This document shows positions 1-11,540 of a stretch of 64,000 bases of DNA, one piece after another. Numbering within the stretch: position 1 is the first letter of the stretch; every line of letters begins with the position of its first letter. This DNA is from Adineta steineri (lineage: Eukaryota; Rotifera; Eurotatoria; Adinetida; Adinetidae). The notes beneath the pieces were generated by a model. That model was given only the letters and a program-made list of their open reading frames with translations, was not told the DNA's origin and ran no database searches. The position numbers and the translations under genes are program-made. The DNA lies in assembly GCA_905250115.1 (NCBI GenBank), contig CAJNOI010000034.1:449390-513389 (forward strand), in the 5' to 3' direction.

Positions 1-124
1 TTTTATTTACAAAACGATCGATTAAAAACCATGTCACCACACTAAAATAAATGATTTCGAGCGATGGATGTTAAATATTTGTATTATGACATCTTATTTA
101 AGAAATATTTCTATATATACCTAG

Positions 125-3100
125 GTTATATCAATTTTGAATGAATATGATAAAAATCTCACAACTCTAGCTTATATAACATCATCAGCTGAATTTGAAA
201 CACATTTATATTTAAATGATACAAATAGAAAACGAATAACGGTAAATTCAATAAGTTTTTTTGTATCTTATTTTAAAAAATTAAATTCAGGAAAAATATT
301 ATGAATCTTATCGTGGTTGTTTAAAAACAATTGCTACTATGGGACGAAAATTTAAAGGTTTAATGAATAATAATCATTCATCAGTACGTTGGTTATTAAT
401 ACGTACACAAGCTATTGGTGATGCAGGAGAAACTAATACAGTTATTAAAAATGATTTACAAAAATTAAAAGGTCGTATTAAAGAAATATACCATAAAAAG
501 TTTACATGGAATACAACAAGATTAGGCATTGATGGTTTGTTAATGTATTCATTTTAATAGATGAATAATAATAAGTATATTTTGTTTTTTTTTCAAAATT
601 TATTTTATAGAAGTACCAGAAGTACTTGGTTCACTTGAATCACCCGATGATCTTCTTGCATTATGGAATGCAACTTATGAAGTACCGATATCTATGCGAG
701 ATCACTATGCAACATTAATTGCTGTACAAAATCAACAGGCCAAACAGAACCGTACCTCAGCAGTAACCCATTCTCATATCTAATTCTCTAAGTTATTTTA
801 AAATTGATTTTACGTAGGAAATCTATTAGATATTATCGACATACATCTATAAAAATATTTTCAAACAGTTTATCTTACATAGGATAAATTAATCCTTGAC
901 AATTAAATCTTCCATATAAACAATAAAGAGATGCCGTACCACCCTACGGCAAAATATTGCTATTTGTCAACATGCGCTGTAGGAAAAATCTGAAAACTAT
1001 CTTTTATGTTTTGTTTGTAAATATTTTTATATTATGTCGTATAATATCTTAACGTGACCGTTTGACTCAGATGAATCAATTAGTTATCAAATCTGACTGT
1101 GAGATTTTAATGACGAGTATTCTGAGATTATTTTCTTCCTTGGATATTATCAGATTTCAATATAGAATATAATTATCTCGAAAGTTTTCTCCATTCAGTT
1201 CAATACGGTCACCAATATTTAAAATGAGTATAATAGATCTTTTCTAAAATAAACATAGTTACTTACCCAAAATTTTCTATTTACATTCAAAACATTTATT
1301 TTTCTTTACTTTCTGAGGTTTAAATGATAAAACTGATTCAACAACAAACAATGAAGAACGTCGTATTGTTGAACAGTTATGGCAAGAATTAAAACCATTA
1401 CATCGTTTATTACATGCTTACGTAAGACAACAAATGAGTAAATTGTATCCTGGCTTAATTCAACTTGATCAACCTATTCCAGTTCATTTAACAAGTAGAG
1501 AAGAAAAAAAATACGAATGATTTTCTTCATATTGTTTTTTATTATTATTTATAGAAGATATATTTGGTTCAATGATGACTTATCTTGAAAAAGATGTTTT
1601 ACCATTTCCTCATATTAAAGGAATTGATTTAGGTCCATCAATGAAACGAAAGGTTTGCTTTTTTTTCATTTACAATAAAAGTAAATTTTTGTATTTCGAT
1701 TAGAATTTTACTGAAGAAAAAATATTTCATTATGCTGATGAATTTTTTACGTCATTGAATTTAACAGAAGCTCCAGATAAATTTTGGAATTTATCAGTAT
1801 TTAAAAAAATTCCTGATCGTCATATGGGATGTCATCCAGCTGCTTTCGATATGTATAAACATGATGATGTTAGGTTTGTTTTATCATATAATTATTTATT
1901 AATGAAATTTTTTCTTTAAATATAAAATTTAGAATTCGTATGTGTACAAGTTTAACATCTCGAGATTTTTATGTTGTTCATCATGAAATGGGTCATATTC
2001 AACATTATTTACAATATAAATCTTTACCATTTTGGTTCCGTCGTTCGCCACATGGAGCATTTAGTGAAGCAATTGGTGATGCAATTGCATTAGCTGCAAT
2101 GTCACCAACTCATTTAAAACGTATTGGTTTATTAGAGAATTATGCATCATCTCGAGGTTATTTCCACAAAAAAATGAAATATTTTACAAATCGTGTTGTT
2201 TTTCATTTTAGAAGACAATATAAAATTTCTATTTTCTCAAGGTTTAAGTCGTTTATTTCTACCACCTTATGCATATGCACTTGATATTTGGCGTTGGTCA
2301 GTTTATAATGGATCAATACAACCATTTCAATATAATAAACAATATTGGAATCTTGTGTAAATTATCTAATTATTACGAGAGAATCAGTCAGAGTCTGTCA
2401 AAAATAAAGTTTCGATATGAGTATGATAGAAGTTAAAATGAATTATCATTTTTTAGTGATTATGTGTAACATAATCTAACAGATGAATATATACGAAAGA
2501 CGTAGATATCAACTGCGAGGAAACTTACTCTAGAAATACGATAAACAAAACAACAAACATTTGTATTGATTACATTAGAATACCCAGAAGACATTCAGAT
2601 GTTTTCTATATAACTTCTATGATAATTAATAATAAGATAAACATTATTATCTCTTTATGATTTCTTCTAAGTTTTCAAAAGTATTAACAGATATAATAAT
2701 TAAAGAATAAATTTTTATTTAGTTGTAAATATCAAGGTATGAAACCAGCAAAACCTCGTCATGAAAAATATTTTGATGCTGGTACTAAACTTCATGTTGC
2801 TTTTGATTTATCTTATATAAAGTAATTTAAAAAATCAAATATTGTTAATATTTAATTTTCTTTTGTTTTTATTAGATATTTTCTTGCTCATGTTTTTCAA
2901 TTTCAAATATTTGATGTTTTATGTCAAGAAGCAGGCCATACAGGACCATTACATTTATGTGATTTACATGGTTCAATTGCTGCTGGAAAAAAACTTAAGT
3001 ATGTTGATTTCTTATTTTTTTTTTGTTTTTTATATCTATATAAAACTATTTTATTTAGAATATTACTTGGATTAGGTTCATCAAAACCTTGGGAAGATTT

Positions 3101-3320
3101 ATTAGAAGAATTTGCTGGTATAAGAACATTTTCAGCTAAATCATGTTTACGTTATTTTCAACCACTTCGAGATTATCTTGAAGAATTAGTTGCCAAAGGT
3201 GAATTAACTGTTGGATGGACATGTGATGAAGCAAATAAATCAAACTATAAACAATTATTTCATATAAAATTTATTCTATTTTTACTGATGAATATGATTT
3301 TTTCGATGAATTTTTTGTGA
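125..3320 (+). CDS. ACE: Angiotensin-converting-enzyme-like M2 zinc dipeptidyl carboxypeptidase (5' partial)
   Basis: Exons 125-241, 291-534, 611-751, 1318-1494, 1555-1652, 1704-1873, 1933-2156, 2212-2356, 2723-2821, 2876-2998 and 3059-3320 join in one frame; the start and signal peptide lie left of the window. The product is a single-domain peptidase that trims dipeptides from peptide C-termini, normally secreted or on the cell surface. The zinc motif HEMGH is at about 1982, and the third-ligand segment SEAIGD follows at about 2065. Substrate-pocket residues of the family are recognisable: lysine and histidine of TKLHV, and the tyrosines of SYIKYF. The chloride-binding arginine of human ACE (YIRYF) is a lysine here. 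The chain ends in a hydrophobic stretch (about 3262-3317, FHIKFILFLLMNMIF) that could be a membrane tail. No break is seen, and activity is likely. Confidence 0.9.
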
Positions 3321-3733
3321 AACACTCTTTTAATTGTTCACGAATTTTTTTTTTCATATTAATTTTGAGCTTTAATTATAGATTTATTTAGAAAGAGAAT
3401 ATATGTAATGTACTCTATTGATTTGCCAAGTAACAAAAAACGATATTCATTGAGTTAGGATAAATGAATTTATTTTGATTAATTTTTTATTTGTGTAGCT
3501 AAAAATAATTAGTAATTAGATCAAAGTCCAACGTTTAGGTTTAAGGCGCATTTACCACATACTGTCATTACATATAATATTCATGACTAAATCGATTTAT
3601 CATATAAAAAAAAATATTTAATTCGTTCGATAAGGGCTTTTGTCATATTATCTGCGTAAATGAATCAATAGAAAGGATATTAATATCTGTTGAAGCGTAA
3701 CTATTCTTTATTTCGTTGTTTGCACTGTGTGTG
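3321..3733. other. Intergenic spacer between ACE and ART genes
   Basis: AT-rich sequence with no coding exon, RNA gene or repeat that I can support. It must hold the ACE 3' end and the ART gene promoter; no clear TATA box stands out near 3700. Confidence 0.5.
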
Positions 3734-5095
3734 ATGGGACAAACTTCTAGTATACCTTCTAAGCGTTCTTTATCAATTCGGGCATCTTCAAAGTCAATAG
3801 TACCTTTATATGAAGCATGTCGTGATGGTGATGTAGAGCAAGTGCGTAAGCTTCTACCAAACTATTCATCTACGGATTTAAATCGACAAGAATCATCTTA
3901 TAATGGAAATACATGTTTACATATTGCTGCTGCAAATGGTCATGATAATATTGTTAAAATTCTCTTACAACATGGTTGTTATCGATCACGTTTATTGAAT
4001 AATCAAAATCAAAGTGCTTATGATATAGCAGTATTAAATAAAGAATCAATACGTTTATTATTTTGTCGTCATCATGAAAAAGGTTCATCATCATCAAATG
4101 TATCCTTACGTTTTTGTGAACAAAATGCTTCGGAATGTTTCGATATAGTTAAAGTTAATGATATTGAAGATCAAAATGATAAATTAATGAAAAGTGAACG
4201 ACCATCTATTATAAAAACATATAAAACTGATGAAGAAAAAAAACATGAAATTGAATATTCAGCAACTTCAAAAACAATGTGTCAATCACGTTTAGCTCGT
4301 TTTTGTGTCAATCATTTACATTCTGATGAACCATTAAATCATCAAACAATAATAAAACGTTTAACAGGTACATTTGAAAAAACACCTTCAAATTATTCTG
4401 ATGATTATATTAAAGTAGATGAATTAATCGAACAATATGAAAAAAAATCACATTCAATTGAACAATTATTACATTTATATACACTTGAAACAGAATTTTA
4501 TCGAACATTACAACAAGATTGTTTACCATTAGCTTTACCATTATTTATTGATTTACCAAAATTAAAAGAACGTTTTTTTAAAGGACGTGTATATCGTGGT
4601 GTACGTATGTCATACGCACAATTATTAACATACCAAAGAGCTATGGAAATTTCCGGAACAGTTTTACAAACACGTTCATTTTCTTCAACATCAAAAGATC
4701 GTCTTATTGCTGAAGGATTTGCATATGAGAAAATAAGTACTAGTGATAAAAATTTGCAAGTTTTATTTATATTTGATTTTCCAAATATTTGTGATCAAGC
4801 TATTGATCTTTCAAGAATATCAACGGATATACCATGTTTAAGTGAATATGAAGATGAAGAAGAAGTACTTATTTTACCATGGACTCTATTTGAAGTAACA
4901 CGTATACGAAAAGCAAATGATGAAGAAGATTTTTATACAATATATTTAAATAATATAATCATACCAGATAAAAATCTTTTATCAACATTTAAATGGAGTT
5001 GGGTTGAATTAAAAAATCAATTTATGAAAGAAAAAAAATTCAAATTTGATTGTGCATTTCAAAAATATAATACATCATTGACTACATCAAAATAA
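3734..5095 (+). CDS. Ankyrin-repeat mono-ADP-ribosyltransferase, likely N-myristoylated
   Basis: Uninterrupted reading frame. I prefer the ATG at 3734 over an in-frame ATG at 3716 because it gives MGQTSSIPSK, which fits the N-myristoylation pattern (Gly2, Ser6). Near residues 30-105 there are ankyrin-like segments (NTCLHIAAANGHDNIVKIL). The C-terminal half is an arginine-type ART fold with the R-S-E triad: YRGVRMS near 4594, the S-T-S segment RSFSSTS near 4675, and the E-x-E loop at 4856-4864 (DEEEVLILPW). The family moves ADP-ribose from NAD+ to arginine on proteins. There is no signal peptide, so it is predicted to be intracellular and membrane-tethered, unlike vertebrate ecto-ARTs. The target is unknown. 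The lack of introns contrasts with its neighbours. ART genes are numerous in bdelloids. Confidence 0.82.
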   Translation: MGQTSSIPSKRSLSIRASSKSIVPLYEACRDGDVEQVRKLLPNYSSTDLNRQESSYNGNTCLHIAAANGHDNIVKILLQHGCYRSRLLNNQNQSAYDIAVLNKESIRLLFCRHHEKGSSSSNVSLRFCEQNASECFDIVKVNDIEDQNDKLMKSERPSIIKTYKTDEEKKHEIEYSATSKTMCQSRLARFCVNHLHSDEPLNHQTIIKRLTGTFEKTPSNYSDDYIKVDELIEQYEKKSHSIEQLLHLYTLETEFYRTLQQDCLPLALPLFIDLPKLKERFFKGRVYRGVRMSYAQLLTYQRAMEISGTVLQTRSFSSTSKDRLIAEGFAYEKISTSDKNLQVLFIFDFPNICDQAIDLSRISTDIPCLSEYEDEEEVLILPWTLFEVTRIRKANDEEDFYTIYLNNIIIPDKNLLSTFKWSWVELKNQFMKEKKFKFDCAFQKYNTSLTTSK

Positions 5096-5644
5096 ATCTC
5101 TGTATTTTATTTTTTGTAAATAAATCAACTAACTTTAATTTCAATATTATAGTACTTCACATTTGTTTTCCTAGATTTCAAAAATATATTTATCTTGTGC
5201 GCAAATTATCTGCGTACAAATCATTCGTGCGTATATTACGCTGCGCAATATTCGTTGATGCGTTGCTCATAGATTAATTTAATACATCAATTATTTTTTT
5301 TTAGCTCTGTCAGTCATTTCGTTTTGAAAAATGTTATTTATTGTATGATTCTAATCGGAATATTTCTTTCTATAATTTGTTTATAATATATGATTAACAT
5401 CTTGAATATGAATGGTATAAGATAAATTGTATGATAACGATTAATACACAAAAAACAAAATAAGTTCTAGAACTATTCTATGTATTAATCTAAGAAAATG
5501 ATGAGATCACATTAAAATTATTTATTATCATTTGAAAATGAACAGGCAAAAAACAAATACATAACTAAAATAGCACAACTATTTTTGACAATAAATTATA
5601 GGAACGAAAATTAACATAAGTATGGATTTTTTATTATGATTATT
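5096..5644. other. Convergent intergenic region
   Basis: Lies between two convergent genes, so it should hold two 3' UTRs. It is AT-rich, and I see no exon or repeat structure. Confidence 0.45.
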
Positions 5645-7612
5645 CTAACGAATAACTTTATATTTTGTGGGCGGACCAGCAGATAAAATGAGAAATGTAC
5701 CAATTATTGTAAAAATAGTAAATATTATTAAGAAACATCGATCAATAACAAGTGCAATAAATCTCCAACCTTCTCTTTCCTATAAAACAAAAAGAAGATT
5801 TATTGATTATATTTATTTTATTTTTTTACTAGATCATCTTTTTGTGCATCACGTTGTGTTTCACTTATATAACGAATATCTTTTATAGCTCGTTGAATTA
5901 CTGGTGGATATTTATCAACTGATATAGTTTGCATGTAATCACTTAAACGTTTTATATTAGTTTCATCAGGAATGAGATTTTCTTTTTCATCCAATTGTAA
6001 AATAACATCAGCAATACGTGGTTTTGACATGAATACAAATGGTGGAATTATTATTAAAAACCATCGTTTAACCCAATCAGGCATATGATGAGTATTTGGA
6101 TGACGCCAATGAATATTTAATGTTATTATTGTAATAAATATAGATGCATTAACAAGTACTAAAGTAAAAAGTAAATATGTTCCAAGTAATGATATTGTTA
6201 ATGATGTTGGAGGTATAAGATCAATTAAAAGAAGATAAAAAACTTGAAGTGCAACAAAAATTGAAATAGATAAAGTTAATTTTTCTCCACAATCACCTAA
6301 AAAATTTGGAAAAATAGAATTATTTTCAATTAATATTAATATTTATTTATACTTACTAGGTAAACAAAATACAAGAATAGTAAGAAATGCAATATTAACA
6401 CATGGAATTACAAGATTAACTGTATAAAATAATGGTTTACGTCGAATAATTAATATAAATGTTACATCAAAATATGGATCATCTTTACAACAATCATAAA
6501 AAAGAACATGACGAAATGCCGGCTAAATAATAAATATTCAAGTTTAATTAGTTATTCTATGAATAATTAACGAAAAAAAAATCGGTCTTAGGGTTGACAT
6601 GATATCTAATCGATTGATTTAGAGTTTGTTTTATCAGACATAAAAACCTATTTTATGTTCGAATTTAACTAAAGACTATTAGCATACTTGCAACGACTCA
6701 AAAAACTTGTTGTAAACAATTAGTTCTTCACTTGATAAATTTTCTTATGAATCATACTCACAACAGAAAGAATATCCCATTCAATTGATTGATAATAATC
6801 AGTCAGATCTATTCCATCATCAACAGCAATTTGTCCTGATTCATGATTGAGATCAACCTAAATTCAATAGAAAAAAAAACCTTAGACTATCAGTATTCAT
6901 TATTACATTAATTATACTAGATTTCCATTATGACTCCATGTACCAAATTTTAATGTACAATTTTGTTCATCAAATGGATAATATCGAATATTAATATCAC
7001 AATAAGATTTATATATAACAGGTGGATTCCATTTAATTGTTCCATTCCAATACTTTAAAAAAATCATTTATTTAAATAAAAAAAAGAAATATCAAATTAT
7101 CTTACAACATGAGTTTTAGTTATAGTATTAACTTCATATGTCCCATCTGCATTATTATATAAAACAATATCAGGTACCCATATATCAGATGATGGAATTT
7201 CGACAACATCAATATTACCATACTGACTTGGATCCCAAGTTAATTTATAGTCTGACCATTCCTAAAAATTCAAAAAAATCAATGTGATATTTAAAAAATA
7301 TATTTATTTTACATGTTCAAGCCAAACATTTGTTGTCATTATTTGATTTCGTTCATCAATATCAGATAATTGCGATAATTTTAAACCTAATGTTACATTT
7401 ACTTTTTGATTAATTGATTGAACTGGTAAAACATTTTTATTATAATCTTTCATAAGTTCATTTAAAAGACGTTTAGCATCAACATTTCCATTTGTTTCTA
7501 TTATGAATAAATCAAAAAATTTTCTTATATATATATATTTTTTTGTAAATTTAATCTTACCATATATTTTCTTAAAAAATAAAATAATAAATATGAAACA
7601 AAAATTGAACAT
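5645..7612 (-). CDS. Nicotinic acetylcholine receptor alpha-type subunit (Cys-loop ligand-gated channel)
   Basis: Eight exons in transcript order: 7561-7612, 7313-7497, 7106-7261, 6918-7052, 6762-6857, 6357-6522, 5830-6296 and 5645-5779, giving about 463 residues. In order it has a short hydrophobic leader, an extracellular ligand-binding domain ([32 protein letters not shown]), a Cys-loop (C, 13 residues, C, ending YYPFDEQNC), a loop-C vicinal pair YDCCKDD near 6484-6492 that marks an alpha-type subunit, and four membrane segments. M2 starts [12 protein letters not shown], with the glutamate typical of cation-selective channels. M4 is in the last exon ([17 protein letters not shown]). An exon ending KDDL splices into M4; reading through instead would truncate the protein before M4. 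The M3-M4 loop is short. It should act in cholinergic signalling as part of a pentamer. Confidence 0.92.
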
Positions 7613-9290
7613 TATTTTGCTTTTTCGATCAGTAGAATATATCTAATTGCCATAGCCAAGTGTTAAATTGACGAAAGACAAATGATACTGTGCTAGTGAT
7701 CTATTTTTTATATCGAGTATCGCCTGGAACAATAGAATAAAGATCGATAAGAAAGGCAACAGCAGTGATAGACGACTAAACATCATCGGAAAAAAGAAAA
7801 GAAAGGAAATATAAGAAAGAATATTCTTTTCCACCATTATCATTCTATTACCAACTATACATGTATTATAATAATAACATAGTAAACTTAGACAATATAC
7901 GTCTATAATGCTTTCTATTTTTTGCCCCCTACTTGTTCGTTTCCCCCTCTTCAATAGCACTTAACTCTTCTTTTGATTTACTTAATTAGATCAAGACGAA
8001 TTAACTTTATTAGAAAGAATAGTAATGAAGATAAAACTTGTTTCTATCTTTCTGATGATTCTCTCGAGGCAAGTAAATCAATCGAAAACGTCAAATCAAT
8101 ATTAGATGATGCAGCCGTTCTGTGTCCTCTGGATTTGACAGTAAAAGGAAGGAGGAAAAATAAATGCCGACAAAAGACATATGTAAGAAAGAGAAAGGAA
8201 ATCATTTTTAAGTAGGGTGAATATCCATACTCTCTTCTTTTGTCTTCCGGATATATATTATATCAAGAAATAAATCATTTACATACATCAAATATATGGA
8301 ATACAGTACTGTTACAATAAATTATAAGTCAAAATATGAATATGTCTATTTGTGTTACATCTCAAGTCAACGCTATTTATTTGATATTTAAAAACTTTTC
8401 TCTCTTTACATATGATAATTCTTCATAGGTCAATATTTTTTATTTGCATGCGTTGTTTTGACTAATAATATTGATGAATGAGCTATTATTCAGAAACTGT
8501 AGTGAATTGAATTTAATATGTGATTAGCAAAAATCAATTTATTTCGATATATAACTATTCAATGTTTTGAAATTTATATCAATACAATATTCTAATTGTA
8601 ATTATTTACTTAGTATAGTTAAATAATAAGCGTTTTATCTAGCGAGTCGTCGGCGCCCATCTGACATTTCGCTTCGCCCATCCAAAAAACAAGACTTAGA
8701 CAAAACATTGATAGACAGTGCCCACCCGAAAAGAGAAACACCGTTTGATATAAAAGATTCAATCAAAACCGAAAAATCAGTTATTATAAATATTTTTTAT
8801 AAAGAATAAAAACAAAAAGATAATTTTCTATTATTAAACGTTTTAATTTAAAGTTGTCCATATACTATATTATTGATTAACATTTAAATTAATGCTCTAT
8901 TGCACATAGATATTATCTTGCAAACAAATTGATCCATATAATCTCATCAAACGATGACCTTGAGAAAGTAAACATTCATTTAATGCTAATGTAGCAGAAC
9001 TGCACAAGGCTTGTGATTAAGCGTTATTCTGCAGACAATTATTTATATCTTCGAAAATTCATTTTACTATTTTCAACTAGACCTATTTGTCTAGTTTAAT
9101 CTATCGGTATGCACATAAAAAGGAAGTATTCGGGAAAAGTTATTTTATTTCTTTAGAAGATCGATAATTCTGTTTGCAACAAAACTTATGCAAAAATTTT
9201 CAAAGCATATATATATATCCATTACAATACTGTTCTTATCATTCTTTTATGATGAGATTGAATAGGAAAACAAATGTAAAATTAACATCA
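7613..9290. other. Intergenic region with a small MITE
   Basis: No convincing gene. An open frame at 7973-8215 (80 codons, lysine/arginine-rich) has no recognisable domain. The main structure is the 82-bp hairpin element at 8629-8710, listed separately. The region should also hold the nicotinic receptor promoter on its left and the ACAD8 3' end on its right. Confidence 0.45.
8629..8710. mobile_element. 82-bp MITE-like hairpin, copy 1
   Basis: Starts AGCGTTTTATCTAG and ends CTTAGACAAAACATTG, imperfect inverted termini. It aligns without gaps over 82 bases to 48351-48432 (my count is 63 of 82 identical), and the unrelated flanks stop matching at the ends. The interior is more GC-rich (CGGCGCCCAT) than its surroundings. 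No coding capacity, so it would be a non-autonomous element. Confidence 0.7.
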
Positions 9291-11055
9291 TTATGCACCA
9301 TATCGTTTTAATGCATCTCGAGAGATAATTAAACGCATAACTTCATTTGTTCCTAAGATTAAAAAGAAAACAATTAAATTATTAATATTATATTTTAATC
9401 AACCTTCAAGAATTTGATGAACACGACAATCACGAACATATTGTTGTATGGGTGTTGATTTAATATAACCATAACCACCATGCATTTGTAATGCTTGATT
9501 ACATATCTAAAATAAAATTTGTTTTTATTTCATTTATTATTTATATCAGTATATATACATCAAAACAAGTATCTGTAGCAAATAATTTTGCCATAGCACA
9601 TAATGATACTGTATCTGGTGATTTTTGGTCTAATGCTAATGCAGCTTTACGAACTAATAAACGACTTGCAACTAATTTTGTAGCCATTTCTGCAAATTTA
9701 AATTGTAAATACTGAAAATAATAAATATAATGTTATAATTTGATATAGACTTCTGTTTTTTTTCGTACCTGGAATTGACTAAGAGTTTGACCGAATTGTT
9801 TTCGTACTTTTAAATATTCACCGGTTTTTTGCATACTTGCTTCGGCTGCGCCAAGTGAACAACTAGCTGAAAAGAAAGAAGAAAATAAACGAAATATTTT
9901 ATTGATATCTTTAATTTTATATTACCAATATTTATTCGACCACCATTTAAACCACGCATAGCTATTTCAAAACCTTGACCTTCTTTTCCAATGAGATTCT
10001 CAATAGGCACTTCACAATCATCCATGATTACTTGTTTTGTTGGTTGACAATTCCATCCCATCTAAAAAGTTTCAATTCTCGTATTTAATTATTTATAAAT
10101 TATTAAATATACTTTTTCTTCTTTTTTGCCAAATGATAATCCTGGTGAATCTTTTTCGACAAGTATACATGATATACCTTTTGGACTTTGATCACCGGTT
10201 CGACACATAACAAGATAAATATCACTTTCACCACCACCACTAATAAATGCTTTTGTACCATTTAATATATATTTATTACCTTTTCTTTCAGCTCGAGTGC
10301 TAAGAGATGCAGCATCACTTCCAGATCCTAAATAAATTATACAAATCGATATTCTTAATAATTGAATTTCATCGTAAATAATCAATATTAAAATATATAC
10401 TAACCTGGTTCCGTAAGACAATATGAACTAAATAATTCCATCGTAGATAATCGTGGTACCCATTTAGAACGATTTGCATCAGATCCAAATGCATCAATCA
10501 TCCATGCACACATACTGAAATAATATATTATAATAGAAAAAAAAGAACAAATTACAATTTTTTCATACTTGTGAATACTGAGATAAGCTGCTGTAGAAAC
10601 ACATCCTTGTGATAATGCTTCGAAAATAATCGATGCATCAAGTCGAGTACCACCAGTTCCACCAAATTCATCACGACAATAAATTGCAGCAAAACCAAGT
10701 TGAGCTGCCTTACGAAGCGTATCTTTGGGAAAATATTCCTATATATATGCATATATTTTTAAACAAATCTATAAATTTTTGCTTACGGTTCGATCCCATT
10801 CATACATAAAAGGTGCCATTTCAGTTTGAGCAAATTGATAAGCTGTCTGTTGAATAGCTTTCTGTTCTTCATCAAGAGCATCTTCGACTAGACAAAATGA
10901 ATGATATACAAATGAAAAATAACTTCTTCTTTTTCTAAACAAAGCTCACCATCACATCTATGTTCTATCGACTGGCATCGTCCAATATTCGATATAATCG
11001 ATCCTCGTTGAAACAATGGTAAATGCCGAAATATAGCTGTATTTAGTCGAAACAT
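9291..11055 (-). CDS. ACAD8: Isobutyryl-CoA dehydrogenase, mitochondrial
   Basis: Ten exons: 10950-11055, 10787-10887, 10569-10738, 10405-10514, 10113-10327, 9926-10061, 9769-9866, 9559-9711, 9404-9506 and 9291-9352, about 417 residues, near the family length. The FAD enzyme oxidises isobutyryl-CoA to methacrylyl-CoA in valine breakdown. The N-terminus ([19 protein letters not shown]) is basic and lacks acids, like a mitochondrial presequence. Family signatures are [14 protein letters not shown], the flavin-side segment [16 protein letters not shown] and MHGGYGY; the catalytic glutamate is in QILEGTNEV. SIHNMCAWM resembles ACAD8 more than other acyl-CoA dehydrogenases. The ATG directly follows an AG (ACATAG|ATG), so it could be a trans-splice acceptor, although the pyrimidine tract is poor. 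Confidence 0.93.
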
Positions 11056-11540
11056 CTATGTATATATGTATTATACAATATCAATAAAAAACAAATTGAA
11101 TATTTTTCTGCTACTTATTTAATTCTTTTTCCTACCGAACTTTTATTTTTTGTTTTTTTCATATTATTCAAGAGAACAAAAAAAACATTCATTCGAAATG
11201 TTAATTTTACAAAATGAGAAGAAAGAAAAAGAAAACACGTTCATGATAATCTAATTATTTGTCTTTTAAAGATGACATTCGATTGCAACACACATACACA
11301 CACACGCACACACACATAAACAAACAAACAAGGAAGAAAAAAAAACATTTTGCCTTTTTTCGCAAATATAGATCAAATTCAACAAGAAAATACTATAAGA
11401 AAAAGAGACATACGGTGCAGACAAATAAATGTGACAGAGAAAAAGATACATCTACACAATGAATAGTAGATCAAGGTCGGTGCACAAGAAGAAAAAAAGT
11501 AAAGAAGATATAAGAAATCAGTAGAAAAAAACAATATACA
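11056..11540. other. Spacer between ACAD8 and Dlg with a CA-type microsatellite
   Basis: 485 bases between a downstream ATG and an upstream stop on the minus strand. It contains an impure (CA)n tract at about 11288-11325 and purine-rich sequence. No gene seen. Confidence 0.5.
11288..11330. repeat. Impure (CA)n microsatellite
   Basis: Alternating CA with a few TA and CG steps, running into AAAC units. Simple-sequence repeat; the open frames across it are low-complexity artefacts. Confidence 0.8.

Noticed and set aside
752..790. Stop codon soon after the ACE exon at 611
   Set aside because: Lies past a GTACCT donor; joining to 1318 keeps the frame into the next conserved block.
7973..8215. 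80-codon open frame, basic
   Set aside because: No domain, no good splice or start context, low-complexity lysine/arginine composition; not enough to call a gene.
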